64,000 bases of DNA, from assembly GCF_010994375.1 (NCBI RefSeq), contig NZ_WHMA01000013.1:1-64000 (forward strand), read 5' to 3'. The position numbers were made by a program, and so were the translations under genes. The notes below the pieces were generated by a model. The model was not told where the DNA came from, searched no databases, and saw nothing but the letters and a program-made list of their open reading frames with translations. Below, piece after piece: positions 18,348 to 27,279 of the stretch. Within the stretch, counting starts at the first letter, position 1, and each line of letters opens with the position of its first letter. Source of the DNA: Halomonas sp. NO4 (lineage in GTDB: Bacteria; Pseudomonadota; Gammaproteobacteria; Pseudomonadales; Halomonadaceae).

Positions 18348-19760
18348 GTGGAGGCCCTGCTCGAACTCCTGCCACTGCTGCTGTTCGCCACCGTCTGCGC
18401 CACCCTGATGCTGGGCTACCCGGTGGCCCTGACGCTGGCCGGCACCTCCCTGCTCTTCGCCGGCCTCGGGCACCTCCTGCTGCAGCTGGGAGTGCCGGTG
18501 CCCTTCGAGGGGCGCTATCTGGAAGCCCTGCCCAACCGCCTCTACGGCATCATGACCAACCAGACCCTGCTCGCGGTGCCGCTGTTCGTGCTGATGGGCG
18601 TGCTGCTGGAGAAGTCGCGGGTCGCCGAGACGCTGCTCGACGCCATGGCGCTGCTGTTCGGCGCGCTGCGCGGCGGCCTGGGCATCGCCGTGGTGCTGGT
18701 GGGCATGCTGCTGGCCGCCTCCACCGGCATCGTCGGCGCCACCGTGGTGACCATGGGCCTGCTGTCGCTGCCCACCATGCTCAAGCGCGGCTATTCACCG
18801 TCGCTTGCCACCGGCAGCATCTGCGCCACCGGCACCCTGGGGCAGATCATCCCGCCCTCCATCGCCCTCGTGCTGCTCGGCGATGTGCTCTCCACCGCCT
18901 ACCAGCAGGCCCAACTGGCCATGGGCGTGTGGAGCCCCAAGACGGTGTCGGTGGGCGACCTGTTCATCGGTGCCCTGCTGCCCGGCCTGCTGCTGGTGGT
19001 GGCCTACATCGTCTACGTAGCGATCACCGCCTGGCTGCGGCCCGAGAGCGCGCCGCCGGTCGAGCGCGACGCGCTGATGGGCGAGCTGGGCCACCGCGGC
19101 AGCCTCTGGCCGCTGCTGCTGAAAGGGCTGATCCCCCCGGTGCTGCTGATCGTCGCCGTGCTGGGCTCGATCCTCGGCGGCTTCGCCACGCCCACCGAGG
19201 CCTCGGCGGTGGGCGCCACCGGCGCCCTGCTGCTGGCGCTGGCCAACCGCCGGGTCAGCGTGGCGATGCTGCGCGACTCGGTGTACGCCACCGCCCAGGT
19301 AACCAGCATGGTGTTCCTGATCCTGATCGGCGCGGCGCTCTTCTCGCTGGTGTTCCGCGCCTTCGGCGGCGAGGAGCTGGTCACCGAGCTGTTCGGGTCG
19401 CTGCCCGGCGGCGTGGTGGGCGCCACCCTGGTGGTGATGCTGGTGATCTTCCTGCTCGGCTTCATCCTCGACTTCATCGAGATCACCTTCGTGGTGGTGC
19501 CCATCGTCGGTCCGGTGTTGCTGATGATGGGCGTCGACCCCATCTGGCTGGGCATCATGATCGCCGTGAACCTGCAGACCTCCTTCTTGACGCCGCCGTT
19601 CGGCTTCGCGCTCTTCTACCTGCGCGGGGTGACCCCGGAGTCGGTCCCCACCTCGGCGATCTACCGGGGCGTGATCCCCTTCATCCTGCTGCAGCTCGGC
19701 ATGCTGCTCGCCCTGGCGCTGTTCCCGGGCCTGGCCACCTGGCTGCCCGCCCTGCTGTGA
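18348..19760 (+). CDS. dctM: TRAP transporter large permease (DctM type)
   Basis: The 470-residue protein has about 12 membrane helices and the DctM family blocks: MTNQTLLAVPLFVLMGVLLEKS, GATVVTMGLLSLP, TGTLGQIIPPSIALVLLGD, ATPTEASAVGATGALLLAL, LGFILDFIEITFVVVPIVGP, and NLQTSFLTPPFGFALFYLRG. The loop around residues 200-230 is longer than in many C4-dicarboxylate types and resembles the longer DctM subgroup. It starts at GTG 18348 right after dctQ. It ends against the nuoN terminator. The substrate is unknown because no binding protein is present. Confidence 0.9.
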   Translation: MEALLELLPLLLFATVCATLMLGYPVALTLAGTSLLFAGLGHLLLQLGVPVPFEGRYLEALPNRLYGIMTNQTLLAVPLFVLMGVLLEKSRVAETLLDAMALLFGALRGGLGIAVVLVGMLLAASTGIVGATVVTMGLLSLPTMLKRGYSPSLATGSICATGTLGQIIPPSIALVLLGDVLSTAYQQAQLAMGVWSPKTVSVGDLFIGALLPGLLLVVAYIVYVAITAWLRPESAPPVERDALMGELGHRGSLWPLLLKGLIPPVLLIVAVLGSILGGFATPTEASAVGATGALLLALANRRVSVAMLRDSVYATAQVTSMVFLILIGAALFSLVFRAFGGEELVTELFGSLPGGVVGATLVVMLVIFLLGFILDFIEITFVVVPIVGPVLLMMGVDPIWLGIMIAVNLQTSFLTPPFGFALFYLRGVTPESVPTSAIYRGVIPFILLQLGMLLALALFPGLATWLPALL

Positions 19761-19769
19761 TCCGCGACC

Positions 19770-19793
19770 GGGCCGGCTCCCGCGAGCCGGCCC
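19770..19793. terminator. Bidirectional hairpin between dctM and nuoN
   Basis: GGGCCGGCTC (19770-19779), loop CCGC, and GAGCCGGCCC (19784-19793) form a perfect 10-bp stem between the converging dctM and nuo operons. No T-run follows on either side. Confidence 0.65.
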
Positions 19794-19794
19794 C

Positions 19795-21243
19795 TCACCC
19801 CGCGGCGGCGACCTCGACCCCGGCCACCCACTCGATCAGCGGTCCGGGATAAACACCGAGCAGCACGATCAGAACCGCCAACCCCAGCACCACCAGGCCG
19901 CCGGCCCGGCCTGCCCAGTCGGACGGGGCATCGTGGCGTCGCAGGCCGGGCTCCACCAGGTAGAGCGCGACCATCGCCCGCAGGTAGTAGTAGAGGCCGA
20001 TGACGCTGCCCACCAGGATGCCGCCGACCAGCCACCAGCGACCGGCCTCGACGCCCAGCGCCAGGACATAGAACTTGCCGATGAACCCCGCGGTGAAGGG
20101 GATGCCGGCCAGCGACAGCAGGCTCAGGGTGAGCACCGCCGTGAGCCAGGGGCGCCGCCAGAAGAGGCCGCGGTAGTGGTACAGCGCCGTCACGTCCCCG
20201 CCGCCGTAGGGGCTGGAGAGAAGCGTTATCGCGCCGAAGGCGGCAAGGGTCGCCACCACGTAGGTGACCAGATAGACGCCGCTGGTCTCCAGGGCCAGCC
20301 CCTCGCCCACCACCAGCACCACCAGCAGATAGCCGAAATGGGCGATCGACGAATACCCCAGCAGGCGCTTGAGATTGGCTTGCCGCAGGGCCAGCAGGTT
20401 GCCCACCAGCATGCCGGCCAGGGCCAGCGCAGCGAGCAGGCCGCGCAGCCCCTCCTGCTGAAAGCCGGGCGTGCCCAGCACCAGGCGCAGCAGCACCACG
20501 AACACCGCGACCTTGCTCACCGAGGCCAGGAAGGTCGCCGCCGGACCCGGCGCGCCGTCGTAGACATCCGGCGTCCACAGGTGGAAGGGCACGATCGACA
20601 GCTTGAAGCCCAGCCCGACCAGCAGCAGGCCGATGCCGGCCAGGCCCCAGGTCGCTGGGCGTTCGCCGAACACGGCCGACACCGCCGCCAGGTCCAACCG
20701 CCCGGTCTGGGCGTAGATCAGCGCCATGCCGAACAGCAGGAAGGCGCTGGCCGCCGCCGACAGCAGGAAGTACTTGATCCCCGCCTCCAGCGAGCGCCGC
20801 TCGGTAAAGGCGTAGGCCAGCATGCCGTAGAGCGGCATGGAGAGCAGCTCCAGGCCGATGAAGAGCGTGGCGAGGTGGTGGCTGGTCGCCAGCACCAAGC
20901 CCCCGGCAGCGGCGCACAGCAGCAGCAGGTAGAACTCTTCCCGGGGGCCCGGATAGCGTTCCAGGTAGCCATAGGCCAGGGCGACACACACCAGCGAGGC
21001 ACCCAGGATCGTCGCGCCGGCCAGTAGCGCCAGGCCGTCGATGACCAGCAGCGGAACCGCGACCGGCGGGCGCGACCAGAGCACCAGCAGCGCCACCAGG
21101 CCGACCAGGAGGCCGGCCACGGTGAGCGCCACCGTAGCGCCGTGGCGGCGCCGCCAGGCGATACCCAGCATCACCGTGATCGCCGCGGCACAGACGAGGA
21201 TCAGCGGCAGCAGGGCCAGGAGGTGCGTTGCGGTCAAGGTCAT
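19795..21243 (-). CDS. nuoN: NADH:quinone oxidoreductase subunit N
   Basis: This 482-residue inner-membrane subunit is one of three antiporter-like proton-pumping modules of complex I. About 14 helices are visible. Key polar residues sit in GIKYFLLSAAASAFLLFGMALIYA, GFKLSIVPFHLWTPDVYDGAP and ANLKRLLGYSSIAHFGYLL, the family hallmarks. It is the last gene of the operon and starts inside the nuoM stop (ATGA overlap). Confidence 0.96.
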   Translation of the reverse strand: MTLTATHLLALLPLILVCAAAITVMLGIAWRRRHGATVALTVAGLLVGLVALLVLWSRPPVAVPLLVIDGLALLAGATILGASLVCVALAYGYLERYPGPREEFYLLLLCAAAGGLVLATSHHLATLFIGLELLSMPLYGMLAYAFTERRSLEAGIKYFLLSAAASAFLLFGMALIYAQTGRLDLAAVSAVFGERPATWGLAGIGLLLVGLGFKLSIVPFHLWTPDVYDGAPGPAATFLASVSKVAVFVVLLRLVLGTPGFQQEGLRGLLAALALAGMLVGNLLALRQANLKRLLGYSSIAHFGYLLVVLVVGEGLALETSGVYLVTYVVATLAAFGAITLLSSPYGGGDVTALYHYRGLFWRRPWLTAVLTLSLLSLAGIPFTAGFIGKFYVLALGVEAGRWWLVGGILVGSVIGLYYYLRAMVALYLVEPGLRRHDAPSDWAGRAGGLVVLGLAVLIVLLGVYPGPLIEWVAGVEVAAAG

Positions 21244-22787
21244 GACTCCCCCGGCGGCACGGCGGTGGACGACGGCATCGCGACCTCGTCGAAGAGGCGC
21301 GGGATCTCCTGCATGGCGGGGCCGGCGGTGTCGAGGAGCGGCTGCGGATAGAGCCCGAGCCCCAGCACCAGGGCCAGCAGCCCCAGCAGCATGGCATATT
21401 CCCGCCCGTCGAGAGCGGCCAGGCGCGCCTCGCCGCGGGGCGGGCCATAGTGCACCCGCTGCATCAGCAGAAGCGAATAGATCGCCGCCAGCACCAGGCC
21501 GGCGCTGGCGATGGCCACCGTCCAGGGCGCCACCGGGAAGCTGCCGAACAGGATCAGGAACTCGCCGACGAAGTTGAGGGTTCCCGGCATGCCCAGGGAG
21601 GCGACGATGAAACAGAGCATGAACCCCGGTAAGCTGCCCAGCCGCCCCCAGAGGCCGCCCATCTCGCCCAGGTTGCGGGTGTGCAGGCGCTCGTGGAGCT
21701 GGCCGCTCAGGATGAACAGCGCCGAGGTGGAGAAGGCGTGGGCCACCAGCAGCAGCACCACGCCCTGCAGCGCCAGCTCGGTACCGGCATAGATGCCGAT
21801 CAGCACGAACCCCATGTGCGAGATGCTGGTGTAGGCGATGAAGCGCTTGATGTCCTGCTGGCCGCAGGCGAGCAGCGCCCCGTAGACGATGCCCACCAGC
21901 CCCAGCCCCATGGCCAGCGGGGCGATCGCCTGGGAGGCCTCGGGAAACAGCGGCAGGACGAAGCGCAGCAGGCCGTAGGCCCCGGTCTTGAGCAGGATGC
22001 CGGCCAGGTCCACGCTGCCGGCGGTGGGTGCCTGGGCATGGGCATCAGGCAGCCAGCCGTGGAAGGGCACCACCGGCAGCTTCACCGCGAAGGCGAGGAA
22101 GAAGCCCAGCATCAGCCACATCGCCACTTCGCCCGAGAGAGGGGTCTCGCGCAGCGCCATGTAGCTGAAGGTGAGCTCACCGGTGGCGGCCCGGTGCGCG
22201 AAGACCAGGCCAAGGATCGCCACCAGCATCAGCAGACCGCTGGCCTGGGTATAGAGGAAGAACTTCGTCGCCGCCCCGATGCGCGAGAAGCCCGTCGCGC
22301 TGCTGTGGCCCCACAGCGCGATCAGGAAGTACATCGGCACCAGCATCATTTCCCAGAAGGCGAAGAACAGGAACAGATCGACGGCCAGGAAGACCCCGAC
22401 CACCCCGACCAGGATCCACAGCAGATTGAGGTGAAAGAAGCCCACCCGCCGGCGAATCTCGTGCCAGGAGCAGAGCACCGCCAGCACGCCGAGCAGCGCG
22501 GAGAGCGCCACCAGCACCAGCGACAGGCCATCCAGCGCCAGGTGCACCGCGATCCCCAAGCGGGGTATCCAGGGCGCGCGCCACTCCAGGGCCCAGGGCA
22601 CGGCATCCGCCTCGGCCCCGGCAGGCCACTGGTAGTCGCCCTGCCACCAGAGGCCCAGGGTGATCAGCAGCACCAGCAGCATGCTGCCCAGGGCGATCCA
22701 GCGCGGCACCCCCTCGCCCCAGCGCTCCCCCAGCCAGCACGCCAGCCCCCCCAGGAAGGGAATCAGGATCAGCCAGATCAACGCCAT
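21240..22787 (-). CDS. nuoM: NADH:quinone oxidoreductase subunit M
   Basis: The second antiporter-like subunit, 515 residues and about 14 helices. Motifs include WEMMLVPMYFLIALWG with the conserved Glu, FLAFAVKLPVVPFHGWLPDAHAQAPT, LLKTGAYGLLRF, DIKRFIAYTSISHMGFVL and LGMPGTLNFVGEFLIL. AAGGAG lies upstream of the ATG at 22787. A 69-bp gap separates it from nuoL, and nuoN is coupled by overlap. Confidence 0.96.
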   Translation of the reverse strand: MALIWLILIPFLGGLACWLGERWGEGVPRWIALGSMLLVLLITLGLWWQGDYQWPAGAEADAVPWALEWRAPWIPRLGIAVHLALDGLSLVLVALSALLGVLAVLCSWHEIRRRVGFFHLNLLWILVGVVGVFLAVDLFLFFAFWEMMLVPMYFLIALWGHSSATGFSRIGAATKFFLYTQASGLLMLVAILGLVFAHRAATGELTFSYMALRETPLSGEVAMWLMLGFFLAFAVKLPVVPFHGWLPDAHAQAPTAGSVDLAGILLKTGAYGLLRFVLPLFPEASQAIAPLAMGLGLVGIVYGALLACGQQDIKRFIAYTSISHMGFVLIGIYAGTELALQGVVLLLVAHAFSTSALFILSGQLHERLHTRNLGEMGGLWGRLGSLPGFMLCFIVASLGMPGTLNFVGEFLILFGSFPVAPWTVAIASAGLVLAAIYSLLLMQRVHYGPPRGEARLAALDGREYAMLLGLLALVLGLGLYPQPLLDTAGPAMQEIPRLFDEVAMPSSTAVPPGES

Positions 22788-22856
22788 GGGTTGCGGACTC
22801 CTTGCCGGTACTGCGTCGTCATCCTCGCGCTCCTTGTCGGCCCGGAAAGCGGCGCG

Positions 22857-24713
22857 CTACGCCGCCGCCACCATCACCAGCAGAATCAGGGTCGCCCCGA
22901 TCACCATCGACACCGCGTAGAACCGCAGCTTGCCGCCCTGGGTGCGTGACAGCGCCCCGTGCAGCCACCCCGCCAGGCGCGCCGGCCGCTGGCCCAGCGC
23001 ATCGATGGCATCGCCACGCAGCCCGCTCACCAGGCCGCGATAGGGGCGCACCAGCAGGCCCTCGTAGGCGGCATCGAAGCCCCAGCCGTGGTGCCACAGT
23101 CGCCACAGCCGGGCACCCCGGCCCTGGGCGACACGCTCCGCCAGCCAGGCGCGACGGTAAAGGAACAGCCAGGCACCCAGGGCGATGCCCAGCAAGGCGA
23201 CGCTGCCGGCGAGGACCTCCAGGGCCAGATGCCAGCCCGCCGGGCCGTGCTGGGGGGCGGGCAGCACGCCAGCGAGCGGCGGCTCAATCCAGGCGCCGAG
23301 AACCGTCGACAGCAGCATCAGCGAGACCAGCGGCAACCCGTGGGCCAGCCCCTTGCCCGATTCGGCGCGGCGGGCGCCGTCGCTGCCCGCCGCGCCGTGG
23401 AAGATGCCCACGATCAGGCGCAGGGTGTAGAGCGCGGTGAGCAACGAGCCGAGCAGCCCGGCCAGCAGCAGCTCGCCGTGGCCCGCGGCGAAGGCCTGCC
23501 ACAGGATGGCGTCCTTGCTGTAGAAGCCGGCGGTGACCAGCGGCAGCGCCGCCAGCGCCGCCCCGCCCACCAGGAAGCCGGCGTAGGCCAGCGGCAGGCG
23601 CCGCCACAGTCCGCCCAGGCGGCGCAGATCCTGCTCGTGATGGCAGCTCACGATCACCGACCCGGCGGCGAGGAACAGCAGTGCCTTGAAGAAGGCGTGG
23701 GTCATCAGGTGGAAGATCGCCGCCTCGAAGCCGGCCACCCCCAGCGCCAGGAACATGTAGCCGATCTGGCTCATGGTCGAATAAGCCAGCACGCGCTTGA
23801 TGTCCGTCTGGGCCAGGGCGGCGCAGCCCGCCGCCAGCAGGGTCAGCGCGCCGATGGCGCCGGTCAGCCACAGCACCCCCGGGGCGAGCAGGAAGACGCC
23901 GTGCAGGCGCGCCACCAGGTAGACCCCGGCGGTGACCATGGTCGCCGCGTGGATCAGCGCCGACACCGGGGTGGGGCCGGCCATGGCGTCGGCCAGCCAG
24001 GTGTGCAGCGGTAGCTGTGCCGACTTGCCCAGCGCCCCGCCCAGCAGCAGCAGCGCCGCCAGCTCGACCCCGGGGTCGCCGGCGGCCCAGCGCTCGGGCG
24101 CCCGCCGGAGCAGCTCAGCGATGTCCAGGGTGCCCAGCTCGCGAAACAGCAGGAAGAGCCCGATGGCCAGGAAGGCGTCGCCGATGCGGGTGACGAGGAA
24201 GGCCTTGAACGCCGCCCGCACGTTGGCGGCGGTACGGTAGTAGTGACCGATCAGCAGGTAGCTGCACAGCCCCACCCCCTCCCAGCCGAGAAACAGCAGC
24301 AGCAGGTTGTCGCCCAGCACCAGCAGCACCATGCTGGCCACGAAGAGGTTCATGTAGGCGTAGAAGCGCGTGACGCCCTCCTCCCCGTGCATGTACCAGG
24401 CGGCAAACCAGTGGATCAGCAGACCCACGCCGGTGATGACACCCAGCAGGGTCAGCGACAGACCGTCCAGCCTGAGGCCGATGGTCGGCTGGAAGTCGCC
24501 CACCGCGATCCAGCGCCACAGCGTCAGCGTCTGCGCCTCGGGTGCGGCCAGGTAGGCGTGGGCCAGCAACGCCGTGGCCAGAGCCGCCAGCGCCACGCTG
24601 CTCACCCCGACCCCGGCGCTGCCGCGCGCCCCCAGGCGCGCCCCGAAGAAGGCCAGGATCAGCGTCCCGGCCAGGGGCAGCAGGAAGGTCAGCGGCAGGG
24701 TCGCGATCATCAA
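22857..24713 (-). CDS. nuoL: NADH:quinone oxidoreductase subunit L
   Basis: The largest pumping subunit, 618 residues with about 16 helices and the long lateral amphipathic helix near the C-terminus. Motifs are FLGWEGVGLCSYLLIGHYY, GKSAQLPLHTWLADAMAGPTPVSALIHAATMVTAGVYL, DIKRVLAYSTMSQIGYMFLALG, and HLMTHAFFKALLFLAAGSVI. A GAGAGA sequence precedes the ATG. The inverted-repeat element at 24729-24869 lies just upstream, between nuoK and this gene. Confidence 0.96.
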   Translation of the reverse strand: MMIATLPLTFLLPLAGTLILAFFGARLGARGSAGVGVSSVALAALATALLAHAYLAAPEAQTLTLWRWIAVGDFQPTIGLRLDGLSLTLLGVITGVGLLIHWFAAWYMHGEEGVTRFYAYMNLFVASMVLLVLGDNLLLLFLGWEGVGLCSYLLIGHYYRTAANVRAAFKAFLVTRIGDAFLAIGLFLLFRELGTLDIAELLRRAPERWAAGDPGVELAALLLLGGALGKSAQLPLHTWLADAMAGPTPVSALIHAATMVTAGVYLVARLHGVFLLAPGVLWLTGAIGALTLLAAGCAALAQTDIKRVLAYSTMSQIGYMFLALGVAGFEAAIFHLMTHAFFKALLFLAAGSVIVSCHHEQDLRRLGGLWRRLPLAYAGFLVGGAALAALPLVTAGFYSKDAILWQAFAAGHGELLLAGLLGSLLTALYTLRLIVGIFHGAAGSDGARRAESGKGLAHGLPLVSLMLLSTVLGAWIEPPLAGVLPAPQHGPAGWHLALEVLAGSVALLGIALGAWLFLYRRAWLAERVAQGRGARLWRLWHHGWGFDAAYEGLLVRPYRGLVSGLRGDAIDALGQRPARLAGWLHGALSRTQGGKLRFYAVSMVIGATLILLVMVAAA

Positions 24714-24728
24714 TTTCTCTCTCGTAGC

Positions 24729-24869
24729 AGGCTCTGTCTGAAAAGTCGCGAGCGATGGTCAGACAAGGCAAAAATTGGCGAAAAGACGGAGTTTACGAGC
24801 TGTAAATGAGTACTTTGAGGCGATTTTTAACGCCGTATGGCCGAGCGCAGCCCTTTTCAGGCAAAGCCT
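24729..24869. repeat. 141-bp MITE-like element between nuoK and nuoL
   Basis: Terminal inverted repeats of 17 bases (24729-24745 and 24853-24869) match at 15 of 17 positions. Inside is a further small inverted repeat TTTAC/GTAAA around 24792-24806 and AT-rich segments unlike the surrounding GC-rich genes. It has no ORF. Complex I genes are normally tightly packed here, so insertion is the simplest explanation. The right end forms the first two bases (on the plus strand) of the nuoK stop codon. I see no convincing target duplication. No second copy is present in the window. Confidence 0.75.
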
Positions 24870-25176
24870 AGCCGCGCATGCCGCTGGCCGTGTCGATATC
24901 CAGCGTCTTGAAGCGGCGATAGAGCTGGTTGAGCAGCGCCAGCCCCACGCTCGCCTCCGCCGCCGCCAAGGTGATCACCAGCAGGAACATCGCCTGGCCT
25001 TCGGCTTGGCCCCAGGCCGTGCCGGCGACGATGAACGCCAGCCCCGCGGCATTGAGCATGACCTCCAGGCTGAGCAGCATGAACACCATGTTGCGCCGGA
25101 ACATCAGCCCGGCCAGGCCCAGCGCGAACAGCACGGCCGCCAGCACCAGGCCATGCGCCATGGGAACGCCATTCAT
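24868..25176 (-). CDS. nuoK: NADH:quinone oxidoreductase subunit K
   Basis: This 102-residue membrane subunit has three helices and the conserved membrane glutamates in [17 protein letters not shown] and [13 protein letters not shown], needed for proton pumping. The ATG at 25176 follows GGGAGGGAC and overlaps the nuoJ stop (ATGA). An internal ATG at 25161 would shorten it by five residues. The TAG stop lies over the junction with the 141-bp inverted-repeat element, so the present C-terminus (ASGMRG) may be partly shaped by that insertion. Confidence 0.95.
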   Translation of the reverse strand: MNGVPMAHGLVLAAVLFALGLAGLMFRRNMVFMLLSLEVMLNAAGLAFIVAGTAWGQAEGQAMFLLVITLAAAEASVGLALLNQLYRRFKTLDIDTASGMRG

Positions 25177-25697
25177 GTGCCGTCCCTCCCGCTGTCCGCG
25201 TCCCGCGACACCGAGCGACCCACGTGCGAGGCGGTGACCAGGGCCGCCAGCAGCAGCATCGCCACCAGTTCGACCACCACCAGCCAGGGGCCGAACAGCA
25301 CCCGGCCCACGGCCTTGGCGGTCAACGTCTCGCCCTCGATCACCCGGCCGAGATCGCCGTGCCACAGCATCGCGAGCAGCACCACCAGCAGCAGTGCTGC
25401 AAGCGCCGACGGCCCCGCCCAGGTTCGCGGCACCAGCCAGGCGCGCTCCTGGGCGGTCACCGCCGCGTTGAGATTGAGCATCATCACCACGAACACGAAC
25501 AGCACCATGATCGCCCCGGCATAGAGGATGATCTCCAGCGCCCCGGCGAAGGGCGCGCCGAGCACGAAGAACACCATGGCCACGGCGAGCAGCGAGACGA
25601 TCAGGTAGAGCAGCGCATGGATGGGGTTGGTGCTGGTGATGACCCGCAGCGTGGCCAGCACCGCGACCAGGCCACTCAGGTAGAATGCCAGTTCCAT
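25173..25697 (-). CDS. nuoJ: NADH:quinone oxidoreductase subunit J
   Basis: This 174-residue membrane subunit has five helices. The family hallmark [25 protein letters not shown] is split into shorter recognisable parts: [10 protein letters not shown] and [20 protein letters not shown], the latter containing the pi-bulge helix of complex I. The start at 25697 follows CGGAGGTCG. An in-frame ATG at 25760 would run into nuoI and is rejected. The C-terminus is polar ([11 protein letters not shown]). Confidence 0.95.
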   Translation of the reverse strand: MELAFYLSGLVAVLATLRVITSTNPIHALLYLIVSLLAVAMVFFVLGAPFAGALEIILYAGAIMVLFVFVVMMLNLNAAVTAQERAWLVPRTWAGPSALAALLLVVLLAMLWHGDLGRVIEGETLTAKAVGRVLFGPWLVVVELVAMLLLAALVTASHVGRSVSRDADSGRDGT

Positions 25698-25737
25698 ACA
25701 CGACCTCCGTGTGTCGGCTTGGGCGGGTGCGGCGAAG

Positions 25738-26277
25738 CTAGGGCAGCAGCGTCCTGACATCGCGCGGCGGCCGCTCGTCCTGCGCCTCGCCCTTGTCCTT
25801 GCCGGCGATGGCGAGCCCCGCCACCTTGTAGAAATGGTAGTCGTGGTCCTTGCCGGGGCCGTCGATCTGCAGGTCCGCCTTCTCGTAGACCATGTCCTGG
25901 CGACGGTACTCGCTCATCTCGAAGTCGGGGGTGAGCTGGATCGCCGAGGTCGGGCACGCCTCCTCGCACATGCCACAGTAGATGCAGCGCGAGAAGTTGA
26001 TGCGGAAGGTGGCGGGGTACCAGCGGCCGTCCTCCGCCTCGCCCTTCTCGAGGGCGATGCAGTCCACCGGGCAGGCCACCGCACAGAGGTTGCAGGCCAC
26101 GCAGCGCTCCTCGCCATCCGGGTCGCGGGTCAGGACGATGCGCCCGCGGAAGCGCGGCGGCAGGTAGACCGCCTCCTCGGGATAGCTGACCGTCTCGCGC
26201 CGACGAAAGGCGTGACGGAACACCATGCCCAGGGTGCGCAGTTGCGACCAGGTTCCGGCAATCAGCGATGTCAGCAT
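25738..26277 (-). CDS. nuoI: NADH:quinone oxidoreductase subunit I
   Basis: The 179-residue peripheral-arm subunit carries clusters N6a and N6b. Two ferredoxin motifs are complete: [15 protein letters not shown] and [15 protein letters not shown]. It passes electrons towards NuoB and the quinone. The N-terminal helix ([21 protein letters not shown]) docks on the membrane arm. It is 15 bases after nuoH and 40 bases before nuoJ. Confidence 0.97.
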   Translation of the reverse strand: MLTSLIAGTWSQLRTLGMVFRHAFRRRETVSYPEEAVYLPPRFRGRIVLTRDPDGEERCVACNLCAVACPVDCIALEKGEAEDGRWYPATFRINFSRCIYCGMCEEACPTSAIQLTPDFEMSEYRRQDMVYEKADLQIDGPGKDHDYHFYKVAGLAIAGKDKGEAQDERPPRDVRTLLP

Positions 26278-26292
26278 CTCGTGCCTCCTCGT

Positions 26293-27279
26293 TCAGGGGC
26301 CAGCCGGCGACAGCCACAGGATGGCGACGCCGGTCAGCAGCAGGTTGATCAGCGTCAGCGGCAGGCAGACCCGCCAGCCGAAGCTCATCATGCGGTCGAA
26401 GCGCGGGCGCGGCAGCGCGGCACGCAGCAACACGAAGAGCACCAGCAGCGCCGCGGTCTTGAGCGCGAACCACACGAAGGGCGGCAGCCAGGGGCCACGC
26501 CAGCCGCCGAAGAACAGCGTCACGATCAACGCCGAGACCAGCACCATGCCGAGGTACTCGCCGACGTAGAACATGCCGAACTTCATGCCCGAGTACTCGA
26601 TGTGGTAACCGTCGGCCAGTTCCTGCTCGGCCTCGGGCTGGTCGAAAGGGTGGCGGTGGGTCACCGCCACCCCGGCGATCAGGAAGGTGCAGAACCCCAG
26701 GAACTGCGGGACGATGAACCACAGCCCCTGCTGGGCGGCGACGATGTCGCGCAGATTGAACGAGCCGGCCAGCGCCACCACCCCCATCAGCGACAGCCCC
26801 ATGAACACCTCGTAGGAGAGGGTCTGGGCGGTGGCGCGCATGGCGCCGAGCAGCGCGTACTTGTTGCCGCTCGACCAGCCCCCCAGCAGCACGGCGTAGA
26901 CGTTGATGCCGGCCATGGCGAAGAAGAACAGCAGCCCGATGTGCCAGTCCGCCACGCCCCAGGTCGGGGTCCAGGGGATGATCAGGAACGATAGCAGCAG
27001 CGAGGCCATGGCGATGACCGGCGCCAGCACGAAGAGCGCGCGGTCGGCAAAGGGCGGGATCCAGTCCTCCTTGAACAGGACCTTGATCATGTCGGCGACC
27101 AGCTGCAGCGAGCCCGCGGGGCCGACGCGGTTGGGCCCAAGGCGATCCTGCCACAGCGCCAGCAGGCGGCGCTCGACCACCGTCATCACCGCCGCCAGCA
27201 GCAGCACACCGACGAGGATCGCCAGCGCCTGCGCCATGGCGATGAGCACGGCCGCGACGCTCTCGCTAGGCACGCTCAT
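26293..27279 (-). CDS. nuoH: NADH:quinone oxidoreductase subunit H
   Basis: This 328-residue membrane subunit forms part of the quinone chamber. About eight helices are seen, with the hallmark [59 protein letters not shown] and [23 protein letters not shown] (given in parts) carrying the conserved Glu residues of the proton path. It overlaps nuoG by 4 bases. Confidence 0.97.
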   Translation of the reverse strand: MSVPSESVAAVLIAMAQALAILVGVLLLAAVMTVVERRLLALWQDRLGPNRVGPAGSLQLVADMIKVLFKEDWIPPFADRALFVLAPVIAMASLLLSFLIIPWTPTWGVADWHIGLLFFFAMAGINVYAVLLGGWSSGNKYALLGAMRATAQTLSYEVFMGLSLMGVVALAGSFNLRDIVAAQQGLWFIVPQFLGFCTFLIAGVAVTHRHPFDQPEAEQELADGYHIEYSGMKFGMFYVGEYLGMVLVSALIVTLFFGGWRGPWLPPFVWFALKTAALLVLFVLLRAALPRPRFDRMMSFGWRVCLPLTLINLLLTGVAILWLSPAGP

